64,000 nt of DNA from NCBI GenBank assembly GCA_963836375.1, contig CAWIJK010000004.1:744001-808000 (forward strand), read 5' to 3'. This DNA is from CAWIJK01 sp963836375 (GTDB lineage: Bacteria > Actinomycetota > Acidimicrobiia > Acidimicrobiales > RAAP-2). How positions within the stretch are numbered: the first letter of the stretch is position 1; each line of letters opens with the position of its first letter. The notes under the pieces were generated by a model. It was not told the origin of the DNA, did not search any database, and saw nothing but the letters and a program-made list of their open reading frames with translations. Both the position numbers and the translations under genes were made by a program. This document shows, one piece after another, positions 18,464 through 31,516 of the stretch.

Positions 18464-19666
18464 TCAGGCGTCGGTCGGTTCGGACTCCCGGGGCGTCGAG
18501 CCCGCGGTGGCCAGGGTGCTCGAGGTGGCCCGCCACTCGACGGTGGGCCGGATCGCCTCGGGGTCCACCCGGTCTCGGTGGCGGTCCACCACCGACAGGA
18601 GCGACGAGATGGTCGACTGGTTGAGGAGGTGGGGCACCAGGCCCAGGTCGAGCAGTTTGGTGTGGGCGGCCCGGTAGTAGTGCTCCTGCTTCTCGACCCG
18701 GGGGTCCTCGAGGTGCTCGACCTCCACCGGGCCCGGATAGGTGTCGACCACCATCTGGGCCAACTGGGCGACCGAGAAGGATTCGGTGAACTGGTTGAAC
18801 ACCCGGAACTCGCCGGCCTTGGCCGGGTTGGTGCAGGCCAGCTCGACGCAGGCCAGCGTGTCGCGGATGTCGAGCATGCCCCGGGTCTGGCCGCCCGAGC
18901 CGTAGACGGTGAGCGGGTGGCCGACGACGGCCTGGACGCAGAAGCGGTTGAGCACCGTGCCGAAGACGCCGTCGTAGTCGAAGCGGGTGGCCAGGTCCGG
19001 GTGCAAGTCGGTCTCGGGCGTCTCCTGGCCGTAAACGATCCCCTGGTTGAGGTCGGTCGAGCGCAGGCCCCAGATGCGACAGGCGAACATGATATTGGCG
19101 CTGTCGTGCACCTTGGACAGGTGGTAGAAGGACCCGGGCTGCTTGGGGTAGGGCAGCAGGTCGGTCCGGCCACGGTGGGTGATCTCGATGAAGCCCTCTT
19201 CGATGTCGATGTTGGGCGTCCCGTACTCGCCCATGGTGCCCAGCTTGACCAGGTGGATCGAGGGGTCCACCTCGGCGATGGCGTAGAGGAGGTTGAGCGT
19301 CCCCACCACGTTGTTCACCTGGGTGTAGACGGCGTGCTTCTGGTCGATCATCGAGTAGGGGGCGGAGCGCTGCTCGGCGAAGTGCACCACCGTGTCGGGT
19401 GCGAACTCCCGCAGGACCCGGGACGTGAACCCGGCGTCAGTCAGGTCACCGACGAAGGTCTCCACGGCCAGGCCCGAGACCTCGCCCCAGACCCGCACCC
19501 GGTGCTGGAGGCCCGAGATGGGGACCAGCGAGTCGACCCCCATCTCCAAGTCGTAGCCCCGGCGGGCGAAGTTGTCGACGACGCCGACGTCGTGGCCCCG
19601 GCGCGAGAGGTGCAGCGCCGTGGGCCAGCCCAGGTAACCATCGCCCCCCAGAACCAGGATCCTCAC
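18464..19666 (-). CDS. UDP-sulfoquinovose synthase-like NAD-dependent epimerase (SqdB/SQD1 family)
   Basis: 400 residues of the extended SDR fold. NAD-binding GGDGYLG at 7-13; DNFARRGYDLEMGVDSLVPI matches the SqdB/SQD1 signature. The catalytic T144, Y181 and K185 correspond, with an offset of one, to T145, Y182 and K186 of plant SQD1. The family converts UDP-glucose and sulfite to UDP-sulfoquinovose, the head-group donor of sulfolipid or sulfoglycans. No SqdX/SQD2 glycosyltransferase is adjacent, so the product's use is unknown. GTG at 19666 is chosen because AAAGGGGAC lies upstream; the open frame upstream of it is low quality. Confidence 0.82.
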   Translation of the reverse strand: MRILVLGGDGYLGWPTALHLSRRGHDVGVVDNFARRGYDLEMGVDSLVPISGLQHRVRVWGEVSGLAVETFVGDLTDAGFTSRVLREFAPDTVVHFAEQRSAPYSMIDQKHAVYTQVNNVVGTLNLLYAIAEVDPSIHLVKLGTMGEYGTPNIDIEEGFIEITHRGRTDLLPYPKQPGSFYHLSKVHDSANIMFACRIWGLRSTDLNQGIVYGQETPETDLHPDLATRFDYDGVFGTVLNRFCVQAVVGHPLTVYGSGGQTRGMLDIRDTLACVELACTNPAKAGEFRVFNQFTESFSVAQLAQMVVDTYPGPVEVEHLEDPRVEKQEHYYRAAHTKLLDLGLVPHLLNQSTISSLLSVVDRHRDRVDPEAIRPTVEWRATSSTLATAGSTPRESEPTDA

Positions 19667-19799
19667 CCGCCGTCCCCTTTCTGTCGTGCTTCGCGTGCGG
19701 TGCTCTCGTGTCGTGCTCGTTGCGGCCGTGCTCGTGGCGCTCGTTGCGCCGGTCCGTCCGCTGGGCCGTGGGGCCCGCCGTCGCCGATCGGCTGCCAAC

Positions 19800-19831
19800 G
19801 GCAACAGATCCGCAACAAAGGCGATGTTGCC
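19800..19831. promoter_or_regulatory. Inverted repeat upstream of the sqdB-like gene
   Basis: GGCAACA (19800-19806) and TGTTGCC (19825-19831) form a perfect 7-bp inverted repeat with an extra GCAACA copy at 19812. It lies 134 bp upstream of the sqdB-like start, in a 246-bp gap with no gene. Could be an operator; evidence is symmetry only. Confidence 0.3.
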
Positions 19832-19912
19832 CCACCAAGCTGGGAATCAGCTGAATCGGGACCGGGAAGGCCCTGGAGATGTGTGAGGGGATGGTGAGCC
19901 GAGGCGCCGAAT

Positions 19913-22900
19913 TCAGGCGTCGAGGAGGGACCGCACCTCGGACTTGGCCACCTCGAGGTCGTCGACGTCGAGGGCCACCGCCCCTCGGGGCCCGAGGAAC
20001 AAGAAGGTGCACCGGCGCACCGGGCGCCCGACGGCCTCCTCGACGGCCACGGCGTAGGCCGCCCCCTGGGGCCGGTAGCGGCCCAGGGCGTCGGCCCGGT
20101 CCTCGTCGGCGGGCAGCTGGTCGGTCTTGTAGTCGACCACGGCCAGGGCGTCACCGTCGTCGACGAGCAGGTCGACGAAGCCCTCCAGCACCCGGTCGCC
20201 GACGGGGACCCCGACGTAGAGCTCCCGCCAGTAGCGGCCGCCCCGCACCGCCTGGCGCACGACCGGCGACTCGAGGGCGGCCCGGGCCAGGCGTTCGATC
20301 TCGGCCGTCCGGGTGGGGACGCCCTCGGCCACCGCCTGGACCGCGGCCAGGTCGGCCAGGCCGTGCCCGTCGGCCAGGTCGACCTGCTGGAGGGTGGCGT
20401 GGACGGCCCGGCCGACGGCGGTGCCCGCCCGGCCCCGGCGCCAGGCCGGGCGTCGCTCGTCGGCCCCGTCGGCGTCGCCGGCGGGCTCGGGGCCGGCCTC
20501 GGCGAGGAGTCGGGCCACGGCGGTGGCGGCCAGGGTCCGGGGGCGCTCGGCGCGCCCCAGGCGCTCCGCGCGGGCCTCGGCCCATCGCCGCCGGGCGTCG
20601 GGGGTGTCGGGCCCGGCGTCGGGCCCGGACGTCACCGGCCCCGGCGGTCCCGGCGCCTCGCGGCCCGCCTCCAGCCGGCGCCAGGTGGTCGGGTCGGTGC
20701 CGGCGGCGGCCTCCAGGCGGGCGGCGGCGCAGTCCGAACCCGCCTTGTGGTGGAGGCTGACCACCAGGTGGTCGCGGGCCCGGGTGGCCCCCACGTAGAG
20801 CAGGCGCAGCCGCTCGTGGGCCTCCATGGCCTCCTCGCGCTGGGCCAGGTCGTCGTACCCCGCCGTGCGCACGCCGGCGGCCACCGAGACCTCCGGGCCG
20901 CCTCCGCCCCACACGACGAGCGGCCTCGACCGCTCGGCGCCGGCGTTGAGCCCGGCCATCACCACGATCGGGAACTCGAGCCCCTTCGACGCGTGGATGG
21001 TCATGATCCGCACCGAGTCGTCGTCGATCTCGGGGAGGACCGACTCGGTCACCCGGGACCCCTCGGCGTGCTGGAGGTCGGCCCAGGCCAAGAAGCGACG
21101 CAGATCCCCCCCGAAGGCGTCGGCGAACTGGCGCGCCTGGTCGGCGATGAAGCGGAGCCGGCGCCACGCCTCGCGGGGGCGTTGCTCGTCGAGGGCCAGC
21201 GCCATCAGCGAGCGCTCGGCGAGCACCCGCTCGATCAGCGCGCTCACGTCGAGCCACCAGCGGTCCCCGTGGAGCTCGGCCAGGGAGCGCTGGCCGGCCG
21301 CCACCGGGTGGTCGGTCCCGAGGGTGCCCGGCGCCGGCTCCCGGTAGTCCCAGCGGCCCCCGGCCCGGTGGAACCCGTAGAGGTCGTCGTCGCCGCACCC
21401 GAAGAGGGGGGAGCGCAGGGCGGCCACCACGGCGACCTCGTCGGTCGGGTCGTCGACCGCTCGCAGCACGCTCAACAGGTCCTGCACCTCGGGGGCGGCG
21501 TACACGAGCGAGCTGCTCTCGAGCCGGAAGGGGAGGTCGGCGTCCTCGAGGGCGCGCTGCAAGATGGGCAGGCCGGTCCGGGCCGGGACCAGCACGGTGA
21601 TGTCGGCCAGGGTGGCCGGCCGGCCCTCGTCGCCGACCGGCCACCCCTCGGCCCGGATCCGCCCGATGGTCCGGGCGATGTCCTCGGACTCGCGTCGGCG
21701 GACCTCGTCGACCGGCTCGTCGGTCTCGGTCGCGCCCCCGAGGACCACCACCGGCGGGAGGTCACCGGGACCCCCCGGGTCGGCGCGGTGGGCGGCGAGC
21801 GGCCGGTAGGCCGGCTGCATGCCCGGCTCGCCACCGCCGATCAGCTCGGCGAAGACCTGGTTGACCCAACCGATGACACCGGGGACCGAGCGGTGGTTGG
21901 CGGTCAGCTGGAGGACGTCGAGGCCGGGCCGGTCCCGGACGTCCAAGAACAGCGAGATGTCGGCCCGCCGGAACCGGTAGATCGACTGCATCGGGTCCCC
22001 GACGAAGAACAGGCGACCGGGCTCGACGTCGAAAGAGCGCCAGTCGCCCCCCGGCGCCGTCGCGTCGTCGGTGGCGATCCGCACCGCCAGCTCGGCCTGG
22101 ATGGGGTCGGTGTCTTGGAACTCGTCGATCAGGACGAAGCGGTACTGCTCGCGCAGCGACCGGCTGACCTCGGGCGAGCGGCGAACGAGGTCCCGTGCGA
22201 ACACCAAGAGGTCGTGGAACTCGAGGCGCCCCTCGGCCCGCCGGGCCCCGGCCGAGTCGACGGTGAGCCCGGTGGCCGCGGCCAGGAACCGCCCGAGAGC
22301 GGCCCGGCCCACCCGCTCGAGGACCGCGGTTCTGGCCGCCTCGGCCCGGGCCAACGCGTCGCGGACGTCGTCGATCGGACACGACCAGTTGGCCCGTTGC
22401 CCGTGGGCGAAGCTCAGCTTCGGGCTGTCGACGAGGATCTGGAGGGCCTCGAGGTCGTCGGCCGCCCCCTCGAGCCGCCCGGCCAGCCCGTCGAGCCGGC
22501 CGAGGTGGGCGAGCAGCTTGTCGTCCTCGGCCCGGCAGTGTCCGGCCAGGCCCCCGGCCTGGCCGAGGGCGTCGACCACCGGCCCGACGTCGACCACCGG
22601 CGCCGGCTCGGGCGCCGCCGGGCGCTGCGCCAGGACGTCCCAGCGCTCGTTGAGCTCGACGGCCACCTCGAAGAGCCGCTCCACGGACACCCCGAGGACC
22701 AAGAGGCGGAGCACCGCCGGACCGGCGTCTGGGTCCTCGAGCAGCTCGTCGAAGAAGGCCGCCCACCGCTCACAGAAGGCCACCCGCGAGCGGACCTCGT
22801 CGAACACCTCGAAGGTCGGCGGGAGGCCCGCCTCGAAGGGGTGCTCGGCCAGGATCCGGCGGGCGAAGCCGTGCAGGGTGCTGATGGCGGCCCCGTCGAT

Positions 22901-23220
22901 CTCGGCCACCGCCGCCCGGGCCAGCTCGGCCCGGCGGGCCGGGGCCCCCGGCGGAGGCCCCGGCGCGAGCTCGTCGTCGCGGCCGTCGGCCAGTTGCTCG
23001 AGCGAGGCCCCGACCCGGTCCCGCAGCTCGCCGGCGGCGGCCTCGGTGAAGGTGATCGCCGTCAGCTGGTCGAGCCGGGCCGCACCGGTGGCCACCAGCT
23101 CGACGATGCGGGCCACCAGGGCGGTGGTCTTGCCGGTCCCGGCCCCGGCCTCGACGAACTGGGTGGCCCCCAGGTCGCGGCGGATGGAGCGCCGGGCCAA
23201 GAAGTCGTCGACGGCGCCGC

Positions 23221-23224
<4 letters not shown>
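19913..23224 (-). CDS. addA: AddA-type UvrD/RecB family helicase-nuclease
   Basis: 1103 residues. Superfamily 1A helicase motifs in order: GAGTGKTT (27-34, Walker A), LHGFARRIL, LIDEFQDTDPIQ (Walker B), VGDPMQSIYRFRRAD, TANHRS, MTIHASKGLEFPIVV and LLYVGATRARDHLVVS. The C-terminal RecB-type nuclease carries GFVDLLVDDGDALAVVDYKTD. It is the motor and nuclease of double-strand-break resection. The GTG start overlaps the upstream addB-like stop by 4 bp (GTGA), so the pair is co-translated and should form a complex. Confidence 0.92.
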
Positions 23225-26478
<3,254 letters not shown>

Positions 26479-26524
26479 CGTAGGTTCGGGGTGTGACCGG
26501 GCCGCCGGGGTGGGCGGCCCGAGG

Positions 26525-27994
26525 TCAGGCGAGCCCCTCGGCCTCGGGCAGCTCGGCCGGCCCGTCGGGCGGCCCGAGGCCCACCAGCCGGCCGAGGCCG
26601 GCGGGGGCGAGGTCGTCGGCCGGGCCGGCCAGGAGCTCGGGGGCCTGGGCCAGGCGGGGGGTGGCGGCCACCGGCACCTGCTCGGCCAGCTCCTTGGCCC
26701 CCGCACCGACCACCCCGAGGTCGGGGAACTTGCGGGCCGTCACCAAGACCCGCGACTCGAGCGAGCCCACGGCGTCGTTGTAGGCCTCCACCGTGGTGGT
26801 GAGGCCCCTGTGCAGCTTGGACAGGTGGGTGCCCATGACCCGGAGCCGGTCGTAGAGCTCGGCCCCGAGCTGCTGGACCACCCGGGCGTTGTCGGCGATG
26901 TCCTCCTGCTGCCACCCGTAGGCGACGGTGCGCAGGAGGGCAATCAGGTTGGTCGGCGTGGTGAGCAGCACCCGGTTGCCCATGGCGTGCTCGAGGAGCG
27001 ACGGGTCGTGCTCGTAGGCCGCGGCCAGCAGCGGGTCGCCGGGCACGAAGGCCACCACGAACTCGGGGCTCGGCTCGAACTGGCTCCAGTACTCCTTCTT
27101 GGCCAGCTGATCGACGTGGTTGCGCAGCTGACGGGCGTGCGCGATGAGCTCGACCTTGCGGGCCTCGTCGGTGTCGGCCTCGGCCGCCCGCAAGAACGCC
27201 TCGAGCGGCACCTTGGCGTCGACCACCACCTGGGCGCCGCCGGGCAGGTGGACCACCACGTCGGGGCGGAGCCGCCCGTCGGCCGTCCCCTTCGACACCT
27301 GCTCGTCGAAGTCGCAGTGGGCCAGCATCCCGGCCATCTCGACCACCCGGCGGAGCTGCACCTCGCCCCAGCGGCCCCGGGTCTGGGGCGAGCGCAGGGC
27401 GGTGACCAGGTTGCGGGTCTCGCGCTGGAGCTGGTCGTGGGAGGTCCCGAGCGCCTTGACCTGCTCGGTCAAGGCGTCGTAGGCCCCCCGCCGGTCGAGC
27501 TCGAGCTGGCGCAGGCCCTGCTCGTACTTGCCCAGGGTCTCGTGGAGGGGCTGGAGCAGCTGGGTGATCGCCTGCTGGCGCTGGGCCAGATCCCCCCGGG
27601 CCGCCTCGTTGGCCTCTTTCATCCGGGCGTCGGCCAGGGTCAAGAACTGCTCGGTGTTCTGGCGCAGCGCCTCGTGGGAGAGCTCGGCGAAGGAGCCGAC
27701 CAGGCGCTGGCGGTCCTGCTCCCAGGCGGCCGCCCGCTCCTCGGCCGCCCGCCGTAGGTGGGTCACCTCGTCGGCCAGGCGGGCCTGGTCGATCCGGGCC
27801 CCCGAGAGCTCGCCCCGGGCCGTGGCCAGCTCGGCCTCGGCCCGGGCGGTCGCCTCCTGGGCGTCGGCCAGGCGGGCCTCGGCCGTGCGGGCCCGGGCCG
27901 CCACCTTGCCGTGGCGGAGGGCGTGGACGACCAGGCCGGCCAGCAGGCCGACGACGGCCCCGACCACCAGGCCGACCGCCAGGCCGCCGGTCAC
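26525..27994 (-). CDS. rmuC: DNA recombination protein RmuC
   Basis: 489 residues. An N-terminal transmembrane helix (about 4-26) is followed by a long coiled coil (about 35-170, Ala/Glu/Arg-rich) and the RmuC nuclease-like domain: RGRWGEVQLRRVVEMAGM, HLPGGAQVVVDAKVPLEAF and FVPGDPLLAAAYEHDPSLLE. RmuC limits inversions at short repeats and is thought to act with DNA-processing nucleases; it sits 46 bp downstream of addB. GTG start, no good ribosome-binding site. The C-terminal 60 residues are Pro/Ala-rich and divergent. Confidence 0.92.
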   Translation of the reverse strand: MTGGLAVGLVVGAVVGLLAGLVVHALRHGKVAARARTAEARLADAQEATARAEAELATARGELSGARIDQARLADEVTHLRRAAEERAAAWEQDRQRLVGSFAELSHEALRQNTEQFLTLADARMKEANEAARGDLAQRQQAITQLLQPLHETLGKYEQGLRQLELDRRGAYDALTEQVKALGTSHDQLQRETRNLVTALRSPQTRGRWGEVQLRRVVEMAGMLAHCDFDEQVSKGTADGRLRPDVVVHLPGGAQVVVDAKVPLEAFLRAAEADTDEARKVELIAHARQLRNHVDQLAKKEYWSQFEPSPEFVVAFVPGDPLLAAAYEHDPSLLEHAMGNRVLLTTPTNLIALLRTVAYGWQQEDIADNARVVQQLGAELYDRLRVMGTHLSKLHRGLTTTVEAYNDAVGSLESRVLVTARKFPDLGVVGAGAKELAEQVPVAATPRLAQAPELLAGPADDLAPAGLGRLVGLGPPDGPAELPEAEGLA

Positions 27995-28264
27995 CGCCGG
28001 CCCCCGGCGGCGCCCGTCGGCGGTCGGTCGTCGGTCACGGGCCCACCCCTCTCCGGGGCGGTCCCACCGACCACGCCCCCCCGGGGCCCTCGTGCCGGCG
28101 CAGCCATCGATCGCGTCCCCAATCCGGTCGCCCGGCGGGGTGGATACCCCGCCGGTCCGTGCCTGACGGCCACAGTACCGGGGGGGTGTGTCAGCGCCGG
28201 GGAGGGTCGCCCGGGCCCCAGGGCGCCCTGGGAGGGCATCGCCGCCAGCCGGTACCGTGTGGCC

Positions 28265-29068
28265 GTGGCATTCCGGATCGGTGGGGGCATCCGACGGGCC
28301 GGGCCGGCCGACGAGTCGGTGCCGGTCGAGCACGGACTCGACGGCCCCGAGCCGGTCGACGCCGTCCGGCCCCGCTTCCAGCCGGCCGTCGACCAGCCGC
28401 TGGCCGGGGATCCCGGACAGCGCGCCAGCGCCCCCACCGTGGCCGAGATCGACCGGATCTTCGTCCAGGTGTTCGCGCTCGTCGGCGAGGCCATCGCCGG
28501 CGCCACCCACGCCCTGTTGGCCGGCGACCGCGAGGCGGCCAAGGAGCTGGTCCAGCGCGACGAGATGGTCGACGTCCTCACCAAGCAGATCGCCCAGCTG
28601 GCCCAAGAGCAGCTGGTGCACGGCACCGCCCAGGCCGACGAGCGCCGCGAGCTGGTGGCCGTCCTGCGGATGCTGCCCGACCTCGAACGCAACGGTGACC
28701 TGGCCGAGCACATCGCCCGCCGGGCGGCCCGGGGGCTCGGGGCCGAGATGTCGGCCAGGAGCCGGGGCCTGGTCGAGCGGATGGGCGAGGTGGCGACGAC
28801 GATCTGGCGCAGCACCGCCGACGCCTTCGCCGAGCGGTCGGTCTCGGGTGCCAACTACGTCGACGACCTCGACGACGAGCTCGACGACCTCCACGTCACC
28901 TTGACCGCCGAACTGGTGGCCGGCACGATGCCCCTGCCGGTGGCCATCGAACTGGCCATGGTGGCCCGGTTCTACGAGCGCTTCGGCGACCACGCGGTGA
29001 GCCTGGCCCGACGGATGGCGGCGCTGGTGACCGGCGGCCCCGAGCCGGGGACCTCGGGCGCCGACTGA
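28265..29068 (+). CDS. PhoU-family phosphate signalling protein
   Basis: 267 residues. An unconserved 60-residue N-terminal extension precedes a PhoU fold of two three-helix bundles. Metal-binding motifs are visible at LERNGDLAEHIARR (first repeat) and FYERFGDHAVSLARR (second repeat). PhoU normally couples the PstSCAB transporter to PhoR, but no pst or pho gene is nearby. Of two in-frame GTGs, 28265 is preferred because TACCGT (28253-28258) ends 6 nt before it, giving a leaderless arrangement. Convergent with asd, 7 bp apart. Confidence 0.85.
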   Translation: MAFRIGGGIRRAGPADESVPVEHGLDGPEPVDAVRPRFQPAVDQPLAGDPGQRASAPTVAEIDRIFVQVFALVGEAIAGATHALLAGDREAAKELVQRDEMVDVLTKQIAQLAQEQLVHGTAQADERRELVAVLRMLPDLERNGDLAEHIARRAARGLGAEMSARSRGLVERMGEVATTIWRSTADAFAERSVSGANYVDDLDDELDDLHVTLTAELVAGTMPLPVAIELAMVARFYERFGDHAVSLARRMAALVTGGPEPGTSGAD

Positions 29069-29075
29069 GCGCCGG

Positions 29076-30101
29076 CTAGAAGCGGAGCGCCAGTAGGGCC
29101 TCGGCGATCTGCACGGCGTTGAGAGCGGCGCCCTTGCGCAGGTTGTCGCCCACGACGAACAGGGCCAGGGCCCGCTCGTCCCCCTCGACCCCCCGAATGC
29201 GACCGACCAGTGAAACGTCGCCCCCGGTGGCGGCGAGAGGCGTCGGGATGTCGGCCAGGACGACCTCGGGGGCGCCGGCCAGCACCTCGGCGGCCCGGGC
29301 GGGGGTGATCGGGCGCTCGAAGCGGGCCACGATGGCCGCCGAGTGCCCGGTGAAGACCGGCACCCGTACGCAGGTGCAGGTGAGCGAAAGTTCGGGCAGG
29401 CCGAGGATCTTGCGGGCCTCGTTGCGGTACTTCTGCTCCTCGTTGGTCTCGAGCGATCCGTCGTCGACGATCACACCGGCCATTGGGACGACGTTGTGGG
29501 CGATGGGGGCCGGGAACTTCTCGGGGGCCGGGAAGTCGACGGCCGAGCCGTCGAAGGTCAGCTCCTGGGCCCGGTCCACCGTCTTGGCCAGCTGCTCGGC
29601 CAGCTCGGCCACCCCGGCCAGACCCGACCCCGAGACCGCCTGGTAGGTGGCCACCACCAGCTCGGTCAACCCCGCCTCGTCGTGCAGGGGTTTGAGGGCG
29701 GGCATGGCCACCATGGTCGTGCAGTTCGGGTTGGCCACGATGCCCTTGGGGATGGACCCAAGGGCCTCGGTGTTCACCCCGGCGACCACCAGGGGGACGT
29801 CGGGGTCCATGCGCCAGGCCGAGGTGTTGTCGATCACCAGCGCACCGGCGGCCGCCAGACGCGGGGCCAGCTGGCGCGAGGCCGTCGCCCCCGTCGAGCA
29901 CAGGGCGATGTCGATCCCGGCGAACGCCGCGGCGGCCGCGTCCTCCACCTCGATCTCGCCGCCCGCCCAGGGCAGTCGGGTCCCGGCCGACCGGGACGAG
30001 GCGAAGAACCGGACGTCGTCGGCCGGGAAGTCCCGCTCGGCCAGCACCGAACGCAGCACCAGTCCGACCTGGCCGGTCGCCCCGAAGACCCCGATTCGCA
30101 T
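29076..30101 (-). CDS. asd: Aspartate-semialdehyde dehydrogenase
   Basis: 341 residues. It reduces aspartyl-phosphate to the semialdehyde in the Lys/Met/Thr/DAP pathway. NADP-binding GATGQVG at 7-13; catalytic C127 in NPNCTTM; H253 in FTGHSAA. It lies 63 bp after lysC, the preceding enzyme of the pathway. It has its own candidate start signal, TAAGAT (30113-30108), ending 6 nt before the ATG, so it can be transcribed separately as a leaderless mRNA. Confidence 0.96.
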   Translation of the reverse strand: MRIGVFGATGQVGLVLRSVLAERDFPADDVRFFASSRSAGTRLPWAGGEIEVEDAAAAAFAGIDIALCSTGATASRQLAPRLAAAGALVIDNTSAWRMDPDVPLVVAGVNTEALGSIPKGIVANPNCTTMVAMPALKPLHDEAGLTELVVATYQAVSGSGLAGVAELAEQLAKTVDRAQELTFDGSAVDFPAPEKFPAPIAHNVVPMAGVIVDDGSLETNEEQKYRNEARKILGLPELSLTCTCVRVPVFTGHSAAIVARFERPITPARAAEVLAGAPEVVLADIPTPLAATGGDVSLVGRIRGVEGDERALALFVVGDNLRKGAALNAVQIAEALLALRF

Positions 30102-30164
30102 GGCCCGATCTTACGGGGGCCGCGGGCCGACGACGACCGGGCCCGGGCTCGGCCCAGCTCGCCC

Positions 30165-30638
30165 TCAGCCCAGCTCGAAGGCGGCGTGAAGGGTGCGAAC
30201 CGCCTCTTCCACCGAGTCGGTGCGCACGATGCACGAGATCCGGATGGTCGAGGTGGAGATCATGTCGATGTTGATGCCGTGGTCGGCCAGGGTCTCGAAC
30301 ATGGTGGCGGTCACCCCGGCGTGGGTCTTCATCCCGGCCCCGACCAGTGACACCCGGGCCACGTCGTCGTCGGAGACGACACCGGTCGCCCCGAGCTCGC
30401 CCATCAGCCCCTCGCTCACCTCGACCGCGGTGGCCAAATCGACCTTGGGCACGGTGAACGAGATGTCGGTCGTCCCGTGCAGCGAGGTGTTCTGCACGAT
30501 CATGTCGACGTTGATGGACCGCTCGGCCAGGGCCCGGAAGAGCCTGGCCGCCACCCCGGGACGGTCGGGCACCCCGGTGACGGTGACCTTGGCCTCCGAG
30601 GTGTCGTGGGTCACTGCGGTAACCGTGGCCTGTTCCAT
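30165..30638 (-). CDS. lysC: Aspartokinase beta subunit from an internal in-frame start
   Basis: An internal ATG at codon 247 of lysC is preceded by AGGAGG at 30652-30647, 8 nt away. This is a much better ribosome-binding site than that of the full gene. The 157-residue product would be the two ACT domains alone. C. glutamicum makes its regulatory beta subunit from codon 250 of the same gene, so an alpha2beta2 enzyme is likely here too. Confidence 0.75.
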   Translation of the reverse strand: MEQATVTAVTHDTSEAKVTVTGVPDRPGVAARLFRALAERSINVDMIVQNTSLHGTTDISFTVPKVDLATAVEVSEGLMGELGATGVVSDDDVARVSLVGAGMKTHAGVTATMFETLADHGINIDMISTSTIRISCIVRTDSVEEAVRTLHAAFELG

Positions 30639-31376
30639 CGACTCATCCTCCTCTACGACCCAGGTCCCCGGCTCCCAGGTGAAGCTGCTCCGCACGTGCA
30701 GGGGCACGTGGTGGTTGCGGGCGAACTCCACCGAGCGCAGCTGGAGCACCCGGCCGCCGGTGGCGGCGATCTCGAGCATCTCGTCGAAGCTGATCCGCCC
30801 CAGGCGGTGGGCGTCGGGGACCACCCGTGGGTCGGCGCTGAAGACCCCGGTCACGTCGGTGTAGATCTCGCAGGCCTCGGCCCCGAGCACCGCCGCCAGG
30901 GCCACCGCCGTGGTGTCCGAGCCACCGCGACCGAGCGTGGTCACGTCACGCTCGGTCGAGACCCCCTGGAACCCGGCCACCACCGGGACCCGGCCGGCGG
31001 CCAGCGCCTCGCGCAGGCGGTCGGCCCGGACCTCACGGATCTTGGCCCGGGTGTGGTCGGTGTCGGTGATGATCCCGGCCTGGCTGCCGGTGAACGAGAG
31101 TGCGTCCACCCCCAGGCCGGCCAGCGCCATGCAGAGGAGCGACATCGAGATCCGCTCGCCCGAGCTGACGAGCATGTCGTACTCGCGCAGGGGCTGGGTG
31201 TCCGACACGTCGGCGGCCAGCCGGATCAGTTCGTCGGTGGTCTTGCCCATGGCGCTCACCACCACCACCACGTCGCTGCCGGCGCGTCGGGTCCGGGCCA
31301 CGTGGTCGGCCACGGCGCGGATCCGCTCGGCGTCGCCGACCGAGGTCCCGCCGTACTTCTGGACGACCAGGGGCAT
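30165..31376 (-). CDS. lysC: Aspartokinase, alpha subunit
   Basis: 403 residues. It phosphorylates aspartate. Kinase domain: VVQKYGGTSVGD, FTGSQAGIITD, TTLGRGGSDTTAVALAA and YTDVTGVFSADPR. Two ACT domains follow (about 255-330 and 335-400) for Lys/Thr feedback. ATG at 31376, with TAGCGT (31390-31385) ending 8 nt before it. An internal start at 30638 makes the beta subunit, as in other actinobacterial Ask proteins. Confidence 0.95.
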   Translation of the reverse strand: MPLVVQKYGGTSVGDAERIRAVADHVARTRRAGSDVVVVVSAMGKTTDELIRLAADVSDTQPLREYDMLVSSGERISMSLLCMALAGLGVDALSFTGSQAGIITDTDHTRAKIREVRADRLREALAAGRVPVVAGFQGVSTERDVTTLGRGGSDTTAVALAAVLGAEACEIYTDVTGVFSADPRVVPDAHRLGRISFDEMLEIAATGGRVLQLRSVEFARNHHVPLHVRSSFTWEPGTWVVEEDESMEQATVTAVTHDTSEAKVTVTGVPDRPGVAARLFRALAERSINVDMIVQNTSLHGTTDISFTVPKVDLATAVEVSEGLMGELGATGVVSDDDVARVSLVGAGMKTHAGVTATMFETLADHGINIDMISTSTIRISCIVRTDSVEEAVRTLHAAFELG

Positions 31377-31516
31377 GGGCGTCGACGCTATCCGCCCAGG
31401 CCGGCCCACCCGACCGTGGCCCGGGCCCCGGCGACGGGGGCCGGGCCGACACCCGGGCGGTGACGGGCGTCCCGGCGAATACAGGCTCGGGGGCCGGGCG
31501 GATAGGGTCTCCCCCC

